Of a DNA stretch of 50,202 nt, positions 26,211 to 35,314 are shown piece after piece. The position numbers and the translations under genes are program-made. The DNA comes from Pseudomonadota bacterium. GTDB taxonomy: Bacteria > Myxococcota_A > Polyangia > Polyangiales > Polyangiaceae. The stretch is taken from positions 1 to 50,202 of the forward strand of contig JAFAER010000124.1 in assembly GCA_023423895.1 (NCBI GenBank), given 5' to 3'. Within the stretch, counting starts at the first letter, position 1. Each line of letters starts with the position of its first letter. The notes beneath the pieces were generated by a model. It saw only the letters and a list, made by a program, of their open reading frames with translations. It was not told the DNA's origin and searched no databases.

Positions 26211-27002
26211 ATGTCGTTCGCGTCGGCGGCCGTGTGGACGATCGTCGCGCTGTTCCTGGACCTGTTCTTCATCGGCCTCACCGAGGCCGGTCGCGAAGGC
26301 GCGTTCTTCGACCTCGTCTCGCGGACGGGGTGTGAAGCGCTCGCGTATTCGATCGTGTTCTTCGGGATCCTGCGCCTCCACGAGCCGAACACGTCGATCC
26401 GGCACGTGCTCGCGCTCCGGGCGCCGTCCGTGCTCGCGATCCTGCTCGCGCTCGCGGTCGGAGCTGCGCTCTCGCTCCCGTCCGAGTGGCTCGATCAGGC
26501 GCTCGACGCGCGCTTCCCGCGACCGCCCGAGGAGAAGGAGACGCTCGAGCGCATCCTGTCGATCTCGACCGTCGGAAAGCGCGTCACGCTCGTCCTCACG
26601 CTGGTCCTGCTCCAGCCCGCGTTCGACGAGCTGTTCTATCGCGGCGTGCTCTTCACCCCGCTCCGGCGAGGGCACCGGGCCGAGACGGTCATCGTTGCGA
26701 CGGCGGCGTTCGAGACGCTGGGCAGCCTCAGCCCGCGCGCCATGATCTCGCTGCTCGCGAGCACGCTGGTCTTCGCGTGGATCCGCGGCGCGACGGGAAG
26801 CATCTTCCCCTCGGTGCTCGCCCGGATGGCCTACTACGGCGTCGCAGTCGTCCCGATGGCTCTCGGCCGCGAGCCGCCGAAGCCGACGGCGCGCTGGCTG
26901 CTCGTGAGCTCGGCCGTTGGTGTGGCGAGCTTGCTGGGGCTCTTCTTTCTCAGCCGTCACAACGCGCGCGCCCTCGACGCGAAGCTCGAAGACGGCGAGT
27001 GA
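26211..27002 (+). CDS. CPBP-like intramembrane protein, probably without protease activity
   Basis: The 263-residue product has about seven hydrophobic segments (for example IVALFLDLFFIGL, SVLAILLALAVGAAL, VTLVLTLVLLQP, WLLVSSAVGVASLLGLFFL). The motif DELFYRGVLF corresponds to the EExxYRG motif of CPBP-family (Abi/CAAX-protease-like) proteins, with Asp for the first Glu. The later family histidines appear to be missing: AAFETLGSL and SVLARMAYYG have no His where one is expected. It may therefore be a non-catalytic member. A GTG at 26169, 3 bp after nadB, would add 14 residues; I prefer ATG 26211, where GAGAG precedes. Likely co-transcribed with nadB. Confidence 0.7.
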   Translation: MSFASAAVWTIVALFLDLFFIGLTEAGREGAFFDLVSRTGCEALAYSIVFFGILRLHEPNTSIRHVLALRAPSVLAILLALAVGAALSLPSEWLDQALDARFPRPPEEKETLERILSISTVGKRVTLVLTLVLLQPAFDELFYRGVLFTPLRRGHRAETVIVATAAFETLGSLSPRAMISLLASTLVFAWIRGATGSIFPSVLARMAYYGVAVVPMALGREPPKPTARWLLVSSAVGVASLLGLFFLSRHNARALDAKLEDGE

Positions 27003-27183
27003 GCGGCTTGCGCCTCCCCCGAACGTGACCACGGGTCTCGACGGGGCAGGGAGGTATGTCCCGTCGTGACGCTCCGGCGCACGTCGTCGCGCGACGATCT
27101 GCGGTCCTCCGGCTCCGCGACAGAGCGCGACGGTGCGGCACCTTGATTGCAGACCCGCGCACAACGAACAAGGAGCCCTTTCG

Positions 27184-28128
27184 ATGCGTATCTTCGTGAA
27201 GCACGGTGCACTTGCGGTCGCGGTTGCCGCTGCCACACTCGCGCTCGGGTGTGCTGACAGCCAGCGTCAGGTCCGCGACCCCGCGTCTGCGGACCCGCAG
27301 CCGCAGAGCGCGTTCAACGATCCGACCGTCCAGCCCGCCAACGATCCGATCGCCAACAACCACAACGCGCCGCGCCAGCCGCTCACGGATCCCGAACCGC
27401 AGCGTTCGACGCTCGACACGCCGACCCCGCAGACGCCGCTGCTGACTGGCCACGAGCCTCAAAAGCCGTTCTACGGTCCCGGGACCACGCCGCCGGAGAG
27501 CCAGGTCCTCGCCAAGACCGAGAAGCCGCTCTCCGATGCCGAGGTCGTCGGGGTGACGGCCGCGGCGAACGACGGCGAGGTCCAGATGGCCGAGCTCGCG
27601 ATCAAGAAGGCGAACGCGCCCGACGTGAAGCAGTTCGCCGGGATGATGAAGAGCCATCACCAGAACGCGCTGCAGAAGGGCAAGACGCTGCAGAGCAAGA
27701 CGAAGCTCGAGGCGGCCGAGAGCGAAGTCACCGCTTACCTCAAGGCGGACACCGACAAGACGGTGAAGGAGCTGCGCGACAAGGACGGCAAGGCCTTCGA
27801 CCGCGCATACATGGACGCGCAGGTGAAGGCACACAAGGACGTGCTCACCGTCATCGACAATCGCCTCATCCCGAGCTCGAACAACGGCGAGGTCAAGTCG
27901 ATGCTCATCGAGATGCGCCGCTCGGTCGCCGACCATCTCGTGAAGGCGGAGAACATCCAGAAGAAGATGGACCCGACCGCCGCCGCATCACACGACTCGT
28001 CGAAGGTCGGCATCGGTGTGCCTGAGCCGAAGGAGAAGACCGATCAGCCGGCGGGCAAGCACCAGAATCAGACGAAGGCGCGCACGCCCAGCTCGGGCGC
28101 GGAGACCAAACCGGTCGAGAAGCGCTGA
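27184..28128 (+). CDS. DUF4142 lipoprotein
   Basis: The 314-residue product has a lipoprotein signal peptide ending LALGC (Cys near residue 22). A roughly 90-residue Pro/Asp/Gln-rich linker follows, with recurring DPxPQ-type phrases. The DUF4142 domain comes next: LSDAEVVGVTAAANDGEVQM, then VKQFAGMMKSHHQNAL, AYMDAQVKAHKDVL and IEMRRSVADHLVKAENI. DUF4142 is a ferritin-like four-helix domain in envelope proteins of unknown function. The Lys-rich tail is low complexity. AAGGAG 9 nt upstream fixes ATG 27184. A hairpin overlaps the stop codon. The gene is convergent with the winged-helix regulator gene. Confidence 0.85.
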   Translation: MRIFVKHGALAVAVAAATLALGCADSQRQVRDPASADPQPQSAFNDPTVQPANDPIANNHNAPRQPLTDPEPQRSTLDTPTPQTPLLTGHEPQKPFYGPGTTPPESQVLAKTEKPLSDAEVVGVTAAANDGEVQMAELAIKKANAPDVKQFAGMMKSHHQNALQKGKTLQSKTKLEAAESEVTAYLKADTDKTVKELRDKDGKAFDRAYMDAQVKAHKDVLTVIDNRLIPSSNNGEVKSMLIEMRRSVADHLVKAENIQKKMDPTAAASHDSSKVGIGVPEPKEKTDQPAGKHQNQTKARTPSSGAETKPVEKR

Positions 28129-28137
28129 CGCTTTTCG
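28116..28137 (+). terminator. Hairpin overlapping the DUF4142 stop codon
   Basis: CGAGAAGCG (28116-28124) pairs with CGCTTTTCG (28129-28137), a 9-bp stem with one G-T pair and a 4-nt loop CTGA that includes the stop codon. The descending arm carries TTTT. It lies between convergent genes, as expected of a terminator. Confidence 0.5.
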
Positions 28138-28253
28138 TGTTGCTTGGCGGGGGACAGCGGCGCTGACGACACCATGCTCGTCGACGTCTCGCTGCCCTCG
28201 TCAGGCATCCCACGCGGCGGCCAGCCTGCGAGCGAGTCGTCTCGAGCGGCGCT

Positions 28254-30371
28254 TCAGGTGGTGTACAGCGGCTCGATCAGCGCGAAGTTCACGCCGGGCG
28301 AGAGGCGGTAGCGAGTCTTTCCGTGCTCGCCCGCGTCGCGGACGCGTTCGATGGCGGTGGGGTCGCCGAGAAGGTCACGGACGCGGGAAATGAGCACGCG
28401 GACGCGGTGCTCGGCGTCGGCCGATTCGGGACCAGGGCCGCCGGCGGCACGAAGAATCTCCTCGGCGGAGAGGCCTTCGCGTGCACGGCGGAGGAGCTGG
28501 ACGACGAGCGGTTCGAGTGCGCGTCGGCGCTCGAGCGAGACCTCGCGCCCTTCGATCCGGAGCTGGTGAGTGATCGTGTCGACGATGAGGGTCGAGCCCT
28601 CCGTCGCCGTCGACATCTCCGAGGAGCGAACGCGGCTCACGCCTTGCGGCGTCGTCACGTAGATGAGCGTCTCGCCCTCGGGCAGCATGTCGAACTCGGA
28701 CGAGTCGTCCGCGCCGAAGCTGGTGCCGCCCATCGCGGGCAGGCTCGGGAAAGAGCCGCGGCCAGAGGGTGGGGGGATGCTCGGGAAGGAGCCGCGCGGC
28801 GGCGGGATGCTGTTCCCGCGCGACGGAGGCGGGATGCTCGGCGGTGCAACGCCGTTTGCCAGCACCGAGAGGATCTTCTCGGCGTAGCGAACGACGCGGC
28901 TGTCGCCGCTCTTCAGCGCCATCTGCCAGAGCATGGCGCTCGCCTGACGGTCGGGGAACACCCAGCCGTGGCGATCGCCCGAGAGCGCCGCGCGTTCGAC
29001 GGCGACACGTGCGGTCTCCTGATCGCCGAGGGCCAGCGCGCAGCGCGCAATGACCAGGTTCAGCGAGCCGGTGACGAAGGCGTCGGGAAGCCGCTCGGCG
29101 TTCGGGAGCGCCGCGTCGAGAGCTTCCTTGTGCTGTCCGCACGCCTCGAGGGTGCGCGAACGGGTAGCGACGAGATCCTGCTCGTCGATCGCGTCGACCT
29201 GGAAGAGGTCGGCGCGGAGCTTGTCCGTCTTCGTCAGCCACTGCTTCGCCGCTTGCGCGCGACCGAGCATCGCGAGAGCGAGCGTGCGGTGACCGGCGAG
29301 CTGGTAGCGGAGCGTCGGCTGCTCGAGCTCGCCGAGCGCGGCATGCGCGTCGTCGAGGGCCTGGAGCGCCGCCACGGGTCGATCGGATGCGATCTCGACG
29401 ATGGCGAGAACGTCGTAGGCGTCGGCGTGACGCCAGCCCGCCGCAATTTCGCCGGCGATCTGGCAGGCCGTCCCCGCGTTGTTCCGGGCGTCGTCGAACT
29501 GACCGATCGACCCGAGCGCGATGGCGAGGTTGCCGTGCGCACGCATGCCTGCGAGCCCACGTGCAGCCGAGCGCTGGAGCGCGTTCGAGTAGTGCTTCGC
29601 CGCCGTACGCGGGTCGGCGAGGCGCATCGCGAGATGCCCGAGCGACATCGACACGGCAACGCGCCAGGCGCCGTCTTCGAGGCGCTCGGCCACGTGCTCG
29701 GCGAGGCGCAGGGCGGCCTGGGCCTGCTGCACGCGGTTGAGCCGGAGCTCGAGCTGCGCGCTCGTGAGATGCATGTCGAGCTGCTCGCGCAGACCGGTGC
29801 CGCGCGACGCAACCGCGAGCGCCCGTGAGGCCTGCCGAAGCTCGGCCTCGGCGTGGTCTGCCCGACCGTCGATCGTGCAGAGGATCGCCCGTTCGATCGC
29901 GAGGCGCGCGGTGTCGAGCGGGTTCCACGACGACGGTGAGCTCGGAAGCGATGCCGCGAGCTCGCGTGCCCGATCGACGCGACCGGTCTCTCGGTACGCG
30001 CGGAGCAAGCGAACCGCGAGCGCAGGGTCGAGGCGCGCTCGACCGCTGAGCATCTGCTCGGTCCACGTCACGAGGAACTGAGCTTCGTCCGCGGCCGCCA
30101 GCCGATCGAGAAGCTGAGTGACGGCATGCATCGGTACGCCATCCATTCCAGGAGGCGCAGAGAGGCGGCCATCACCCATTCCCGACGGCGGAATGCCGGT
30201 CCGGGTGGAAGGCGGAGGGATGCTTCCCCGCGTGGAGGGCGGGGGAACACTCGCACGCGACGAGGTCGACGGCGGTGGCTGCGTTCGCCCCTGTTGTGAC
30301 TGGGGAGAAGGCGTTGCCGGCGGCGGACCCGACGGGGGAGGAATGGTGGGCAGGAAGGCGCGGCGCGCCAT
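28254..30371 (-). CDS. Pro-rich / TPR / winged-helix DNA-binding regulator
   Basis: The 705-residue protein has an unusual order of parts. Residues 1-80 are Pro/Ser-rich with repeated PPPS. Residues 85-500 are helical TPR-like repeats (ARLAIERAILCTIDGRADHA, AVSMSLGHLAMRLADP). Residues 505-549 are a second Pro/Gly-rich linker with IPPPS and RGSFPS phrases. Residues 593-705 look like an OmpR/PhoB-type winged helix: LIVDTITHQLRIEGREVSL, LSAEEILRAA, AEHRVRVLISRVRDLLGD and KTRYRLSPGVNFAL. There is no receiver domain, so it is not a classical response regulator; input may come through the TPR part. A TATGAT hexamer 6 nt before ATG 30371, without a Shine-Dalgarno, suggests a leaderless mRNA. It diverges from the 2-oxoacid dehydrogenase operon, a possible target. 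Confidence 0.82.
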   Translation of the reverse strand: MARRAFLPTIPPPSGPPPATPSPQSQQGRTQPPPSTSSRASVPPPSTRGSIPPPSTRTGIPPSGMGDGRLSAPPGMDGVPMHAVTQLLDRLAAADEAQFLVTWTEQMLSGRARLDPALAVRLLRAYRETGRVDRARELAASLPSSPSSWNPLDTARLAIERAILCTIDGRADHAEAELRQASRALAVASRGTGLREQLDMHLTSAQLELRLNRVQQAQAALRLAEHVAERLEDGAWRVAVSMSLGHLAMRLADPRTAAKHYSNALQRSAARGLAGMRAHGNLAIALGSIGQFDDARNNAGTACQIAGEIAAGWRHADAYDVLAIVEIASDRPVAALQALDDAHAALGELEQPTLRYQLAGHRTLALAMLGRAQAAKQWLTKTDKLRADLFQVDAIDEQDLVATRSRTLEACGQHKEALDAALPNAERLPDAFVTGSLNLVIARCALALGDQETARVAVERAALSGDRHGWVFPDRQASAMLWQMALKSGDSRVVRYAEKILSVLANGVAPPSIPPPSRGNSIPPPRGSFPSIPPPSGRGSFPSLPAMGGTSFGADDSSEFDMLPEGETLIYVTTPQGVSRVRSSEMSTATEGSTLIVDTITHQLRIEGREVSLERRRALEPLVVQLLRRAREGLSAEEILRAAGGPGPESADAEHRVRVLISRVRDLLGDPTAIERVRDAGEHGKTRYRLSPGVNFALIEPLYTT

Positions 30372-30377
30372 GCGAGG

Positions 30378-30383
30378 ATCATA
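30378..30383 (-). promoter_or_regulatory. -10 element TATGAT ahead of the winged-helix regulator
   Basis: TATGAT on the minus strand differs from the bacterial -10 consensus at one position and leaves 6 nt to ATG 30371. The transcript would then begin at or beside the start codon. No clear -35 was found. Confidence 0.45.
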
Positions 30384-30463
30384 CCCATACGCGTCTCAGA
30401 AAGGCCAGTCCTGAAACGCTCTGTGACGAAGAAGTTTGTCGCGGCCTCCCGATCCTTAGCGAC

Positions 30464-30537
30464 GACGCTCGCGACGCGAAAGACCCTGCGAAAGCGGCTC
30501 CGCGAGCGTCGGCCGTCGCGCGCCGACGACGCTCGCG
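30464..30537. promoter_or_regulatory. Three GACGCTCGCG sites in a divergent promoter region (operator candidate)
   Basis: GACGCTCGCG is present at 30464-30473 and 30528-30537, with the exact inverse CGCGAGCGTC at 30501-30510. The last two form a perfect 10-bp inverted repeat with a 17-nt spacer, itself GC-rich and partly self-complementary. The sites lie between the winged-helix regulator (-) and the E1alpha-like gene (+), upstream of the proposed E1alpha promoter. Regulation by the adjacent DNA-binding protein is inference. Confidence 0.4.
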
Positions 30538-30578
30538 TTCAACGCTACCGATGAGGCTGGATGGCCGACCGATCGTGC

Positions 30579-30584
30579 TACTGT
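30579..30584 (+). promoter_or_regulatory. -10-like TACTGT ahead of the dehydrogenase operon
   Basis: TACTGT leaves 9 nt to ATG 30594, with no Shine-Dalgarno between. If it is the -10 element, the in-frame ATG at 30561 would not be transcribed, which supports starting the E1alpha-like gene at 30594. Confidence 0.35.
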
Positions 30585-30593
30585 CCGCGCGCC

Positions 30594-31739
30594 ATGCAAC
30601 ATGCCGCGCCGGATCCCTCGCCCGCCGCGCTTCCCGCGGCCGTTGCCGCGGACGATCTCGTTCGGGCGTTGCGCCCGGATGACGGCGTGGAAGCCTCGTT
30701 TCGCCCTGCGCTCGACGTCGGAGCTTCGCTGTACCGTCACATGGTACGTGCGCGGGTCGTCTCCGCACGGATGGTGGCCCTCCAGCGCGGCGAGCGCATC
30801 GGCTTCCACACGTCTTGTATCGGCGAAGAAGCCGCGATCGTCGGCGCGGTCCTCGCGATGCGCGAGACGGACTGGATCTTTCCTGGCGCGCGAGAGTGGT
30901 ACGCCGCGCTCGCGCGCGCACTCCCGCTCGAGACGTACGTTCATCATGCCTTCGGCTCGGCGAAAGACCCGGCAAAGGGCCACGCAGCGCCGGATCACGC
31001 GCCCGCACGCGCGGTCCACGTCGTTCCGCCGAGCGGCGTGATCGGCGCGCACTTGCCACAGGCCGTCGGCGCGGCGTGGGCGGCGAAGATCAAGAAAGAG
31101 AACGTCGCGACGCTCGCGCTGTTCGGCGCAGAGGTGGCCGAGGGCGGCGACTTCCACAACGCGCTCAACTTCGCCGGCGTGCTCAAGGCGCCGGTCGTCT
31201 TCGTGTGCCGTGCGACGCCCGGCAAGCGTGTCGCCGACCGCGCCGTGGCTTACGGCATCGCCAGCGCACGGGTCGACGGCGCGGATGCGCTCGCCGTGCT
31301 CACCGTCGTGAAGGCGGCGCTCGCGCGGGCGGTGGAAGGAAAGGGGCCCACGCTCGTCGAGGTCGTCTCTCCGACGCTCTCGAAGCTCGCCGCGCTCGAG
31401 GATGCTGCGCTCGCGAGCGGCGACGTCCTCGACCTCGGCGCGGACGACCCGCTGACGCGGCTCCGGCGCGTGCTCGCGCGCGAAAAGCGGATCGAGCTCG
31501 GCGCGCAGGAGACCATCGCGCACGACGTCGGCATCGAGCTCGACGCGGCCATCGAAGCCGCCGAGCGCGCCGGTGCGCCCGCGCCGGCGACGATCTTCGA
31601 GGACGTGTACGCGAGCGTACCGGCCCATCTCCGTTCCCACGCCGACCTCGAGGCGCAGAAGCCGCGGAGTGGAGGCGAGTCTTCAGGGAGTGGCTCGCGC
31701 CGCGATGGGGCGCGCTCCGCTCAGAAAGCAGGAGGCTAG
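30594..31739 (+). CDS. 2-oxoacid dehydrogenase E1 alpha-like subunit, cofactor motif degenerate
   Basis: The 381-residue product aligns by eye with E1alpha of branched-chain 2-oxoacid or pyruvate dehydrogenase: GFHTSCIGEEAAIVGAVLAM, TDWIFPGAREW, GSAKDPAKGHAAPDH, GVIGAHLPQAVGAAWA, GDFHNALNFAGVLKAPVVF and DGADALAVLTVVKAA. However, the thiamine-diphosphate motif GDG is FGAE (A179, E180), the downstream Asn-Asn metal ligand region is replaced by CRATPGKRV with a shortened loop, and the diphosphate-binding Tyr-Arg is Ala-Arg (GAREW). The family HS..DD phosphorylation loop is absent too. The frame is continuous, so this is not a frameshift. A longer version from ATG 30561 has GAGG upstream but an odd SCYC N-terminus. 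First gene of E1alpha-E1beta-E2; may be non-catalytic or structural. Confidence 0.8.
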   Translation: MQHAAPDPSPAALPAAVAADDLVRALRPDDGVEASFRPALDVGASLYRHMVRARVVSARMVALQRGERIGFHTSCIGEEAAIVGAVLAMRETDWIFPGAREWYAALARALPLETYVHHAFGSAKDPAKGHAAPDHAPARAVHVVPPSGVIGAHLPQAVGAAWAAKIKKENVATLALFGAEVAEGGDFHNALNFAGVLKAPVVFVCRATPGKRVADRAVAYGIASARVDGADALAVLTVVKAALARAVEGKGPTLVEVVSPTLSKLAALEDAALASGDVLDLGADDPLTRLRRVLAREKRIELGAQETIAHDVGIELDAAIEAAERAGAPAPATIFEDVYASVPAHLRSHADLEAQKPRSGGESSGSGSRRDGARSAQKAGG

Positions 31740-31745
31740 ACCGAC

Positions 31746-32732
31746 GTGGCTCAGATGAACCTCGTTCAGGCGATCAACGATGCCTTGAAGCTCGAGATGA
31801 AGCGCGACCCGCGAGTGGTCGTGCTCGGCGAAGACGTGGGCAGGGTCGGCGGCGTCTTCCGCGTGACGCAGGGGCTCTGGGACGAGTTCGGCGACGATCG
31901 CGTCGTCGACACGCCGCTCTCGGAGGGAGGCATCCTCGGAACGGCGATCGGCATGGCGCTCTACGGGCTCCTGCCCGTGCCGGAGATCCAGTTCGCCGAC
32001 TTCATCTACCCCGGCTACGACCAGATCGTCTCCGAGCTCGCGAAGATGCGCTGGCGCTCGGGCGGTGAGTATTCCGCGAAGATGGTCGTGCGTACGCCGG
32101 TCGGCGGCGGCATTCGCGGCGGCCTCTACCACTCGCAGTCGCCCGAGTCGCTCTTCATCCACGTGGCGGGCCTCAAGGTCGTCTGTCCCGCAAACCCGTA
32201 CGACGCGAAGGGGCTTCTCCTCGCATCCCTCCGCGATCCGGATCCCGTGCTCTTCTTCGAGCCGAAGCGCATCTATCGCGCAGCGCGGGGCGACGTGCCC
32301 GAAGGCGACTACACGGTCGAGCTCGGCAAAGCGAAGGTCGTGCGCGAAGCTCAGCCGGGCAAGCCAGCCGTCACCGTGCTGGCGTGGGGCGCGATGCTGT
32401 ACGAGGCCGTTGCCGCCGCGGAGAAGGCCGCCGAAGCCGGCGTCGAGTGCGAGATCCTCGACCTCCGAACGCTCTGGCCCGTGGACATCGACACCATCGC
32501 CGCGAGCGTCGAGAAGACCGGCCGCGTCGTCATCGTGCACGAGGCTCCGAAGACGTGTGGCTTCGGGGCCGAGCTCGTCGCTCTGATCAACGAACGGTGC
32601 TTTCTGTCGCTCGAGGCACCGCCGGTTCGCGTGGCCGGGTTCGACACACCCTTCCCGTACACGCTCGAGATGGATTACTTGCCTCTTGCTCACCGGATCC
32701 TTCCGGCGATCGTCGAGACGGCGAACTACTGA
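31746..32732 (+). CDS. 2-oxoacid dehydrogenase E1 component beta subunit
   Basis: The 328-residue product is a standard E1beta: NLVQAINDALKLEMKRDP, VVVLGEDVGRVGGVFRVTQG, the active-site region DTPLSEGGILGTAIGMAL, QFADFIYPGYDQIVSELAK, GGGIRGGLYHSQSPE with the catalytic His, and VVIVHEAPKTCGFGAEL. The thiamine-activating Glu (in SEGG) and the His are present, unlike the damaged motifs of the E1alpha-like partner. It decarboxylates branched-chain 2-oxoacids or pyruvate together with E1alpha. The GTG at 31746 has AGGAGG at the end of the previous gene about 10 nt upstream; ATG 31755 is an alternative. The gap to E1alpha is 6 bp and to E2 20 bp. Confidence 0.93.
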   Translation: MAQMNLVQAINDALKLEMKRDPRVVVLGEDVGRVGGVFRVTQGLWDEFGDDRVVDTPLSEGGILGTAIGMALYGLLPVPEIQFADFIYPGYDQIVSELAKMRWRSGGEYSAKMVVRTPVGGGIRGGLYHSQSPESLFIHVAGLKVVCPANPYDAKGLLLASLRDPDPVLFFEPKRIYRAARGDVPEGDYTVELGKAKVVREAQPGKPAVTVLAWGAMLYEAVAAAEKAAEAGVECEILDLRTLWPVDIDTIAASVEKTGRVVIVHEAPKTCGFGAELVALINERCFLSLEAPPVRVAGFDTPFPYTLEMDYLPLAHRILPAIVETANY

Positions 32733-32752
32733 GAGGCGAGGAGAGAAGCGAG

Positions 32753-34159
<1,407 letters not shown>

Positions 34160-34164
34160 AGCCA

Positions 34165-34209
34165 CTGCGCCGGCGTGGCATGGCATCCTGGTAGGAGCCG
34201 CCGGCGCAG
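34165..34209 (+). terminator. 11-bp inverted repeat after the E2 gene
   Basis: CTGCGCCGGCG (34165-34175) and CGCCGGCGCAG (34199-34209) are a perfect 11-bp inverted repeat with a 23-nt spacer, starting 6 bp after the E2 stop. No T-tract follows. It probably ends the dehydrogenase operon; its right arm is just upstream of the next promoter-like hexamer, so a regulatory role is also possible. Confidence 0.45.
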
Positions 34210-34216
34210 AAGCTGA

Positions 34217-34222
34217 TACGCT
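34217..34222 (+). promoter_or_regulatory. -10-like TACGCT (in TGATACGCT) ahead of the TPR envelope gene
   Basis: TACGCT leaves 7 nt to ATG 34230. An overlapping TGATAC at 34214-34219 is an alternative. There is no Shine-Dalgarno, again suggesting a leaderless transcript. Confidence 0.35.
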
Positions 34223-34229
34223 CGACGGC

Positions 34230-35237
34230 ATGCGGGGCCGAGCGAGGTCACGACCCGTCGTCCTGCGCAAGGCGCTGAAGCTCGCGGCTGCGTTCGTCAC
34301 GTGGGCTTCGACGGCGCTCGGCGACGAGCCGCAGCCGTCCGCCGAGCGCATCAAGGCGGCGGCCGAGGAGTTCGACCGCGGTCGCCGGGCGTACCTCGCC
34401 AAAGATTTCGAGCAGGCGGCGGGGCACTTCGAGAACGCCTTTCGAGACGCCCCGAGCAAGGAGACGTTGAGGCTCGCGATCCGCGCACGACGCGATGCGA
34501 AGCAGCTCGCCCGCGCCGCGACCCTCGCGGCTGTCGCGCAGCAGCGGTACGCGACCGACGCGCCGACCGCGCAGCTCGCAAAAGAGACGCTCGCGGAGGC
34601 CTCGCCCGCGCTCTCCGAGTACGTCGTCCGCTGCGCGTCGCCGTGCACGATCGCGGCCGACCATCGCGTCGTCTCGCAGTCGGACGGGCTCGAGCATCGC
34701 ATCTTCCTGGAGCCCGGCGCGCACGATCTCGGAGTGAGCTTCCAGCAAGGCGGCTCCAGCGAACGAAACGTCGAGGCAAAAAGAGGCGCGTCGACGACCC
34801 TCGTATTCGAGCCTCCGCCTCCGCCGGCGCAGCCGACGCCGGCCGTCGAGGCACCGCCGGTACCGGTGAAGGTGAAGGGGCGAGAGAAACCGCTCGGACC
34901 CTCGCTATTCTTCGTCGGCGCGGGCCTGACCGTCGCCGCCGGCGCGGCCACGATCGTCTCCGGGATCGCGACGCAGAACGATCCTGGTCCGGACGCCGTG
35001 CGGCGTGAATGTGTTGGCCGGGGTGTTTCGTGCCCGCTCTACCAACAGGGGCAAGACGCCGAGACGCGGACCAACATCCTGCTTGGCGTGACGCTCGGCG
35101 CAGCCGTCGTCACCGGCGTCGTCGGGTTGCTCTTCACCCAATGGTCGAGCTCGGGGACGACCGCGGCGCCTGTACGGAAGAGGTCGACGGGCCCAGAGCT
35201 CGCCCTTTCGCCCCTCGGCGTCGGAGCGCGCTTCTAG
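34230..35237 (+). CDS. TPR-like envelope protein with two C-terminal membrane segments
   Basis: The 335-residue product starts with a basic stretch and a hydrophobic segment ending ALG, a likely signal peptide of about 31 residues. A helical part resembling TPR units follows (AAEEFDRGRRAYLAKDFEQA, GHFENAFRDAPSKE, LRLAIRARRDAKQ). A beta-rich section with CASPC recalls PEGA-type domains, then a Pro-rich linker. Two membrane segments follow near 228-250 and 285-307 (LFFVGAGLTVAAGAATIVSG, ILLGVTLGAAVVTGVVGLLF). This design is common in myxobacterial genomes next to Ser/Thr kinase genes, as here: the kinase gene begins 77 bp later on the same strand. Function unknown; a sensory or structural envelope role is inference. 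Confidence 0.75.
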   Translation: MRGRARSRPVVLRKALKLAAAFVTWASTALGDEPQPSAERIKAAAEEFDRGRRAYLAKDFEQAAGHFENAFRDAPSKETLRLAIRARRDAKQLARAATLAAVAQQRYATDAPTAQLAKETLAEASPALSEYVVRCASPCTIAADHRVVSQSDGLEHRIFLEPGAHDLGVSFQQGGSSERNVEAKRGASTTLVFEPPPPPAQPTPAVEAPPVPVKVKGREKPLGPSLFFVGAGLTVAAGAATIVSGIATQNDPGPDAVRRECVGRGVSCPLYQQGQDAETRTNILLGVTLGAAVVTGVVGLLFTQWSSSGTTAAPVRKRSTGPELALSPLGVGARF

Positions 35238-35314
35238 GCCGCGCTTCCTTCCGGTTCACGACAGCAAGCCCTGCCTCGCGAGCGCGGGCAAAGGGTGGTT
35301 TACTCCTTCTGGGG

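Noticed and set aside
31122..31260. Frameshift or sequencing error as the cause of the missing E1alpha cofactor motif
   Set aside because: The frame is continuous, and recognisable E1alpha sequence flanks the altered residues in the same frame. The other frames do not supply GDG or NN at that point.
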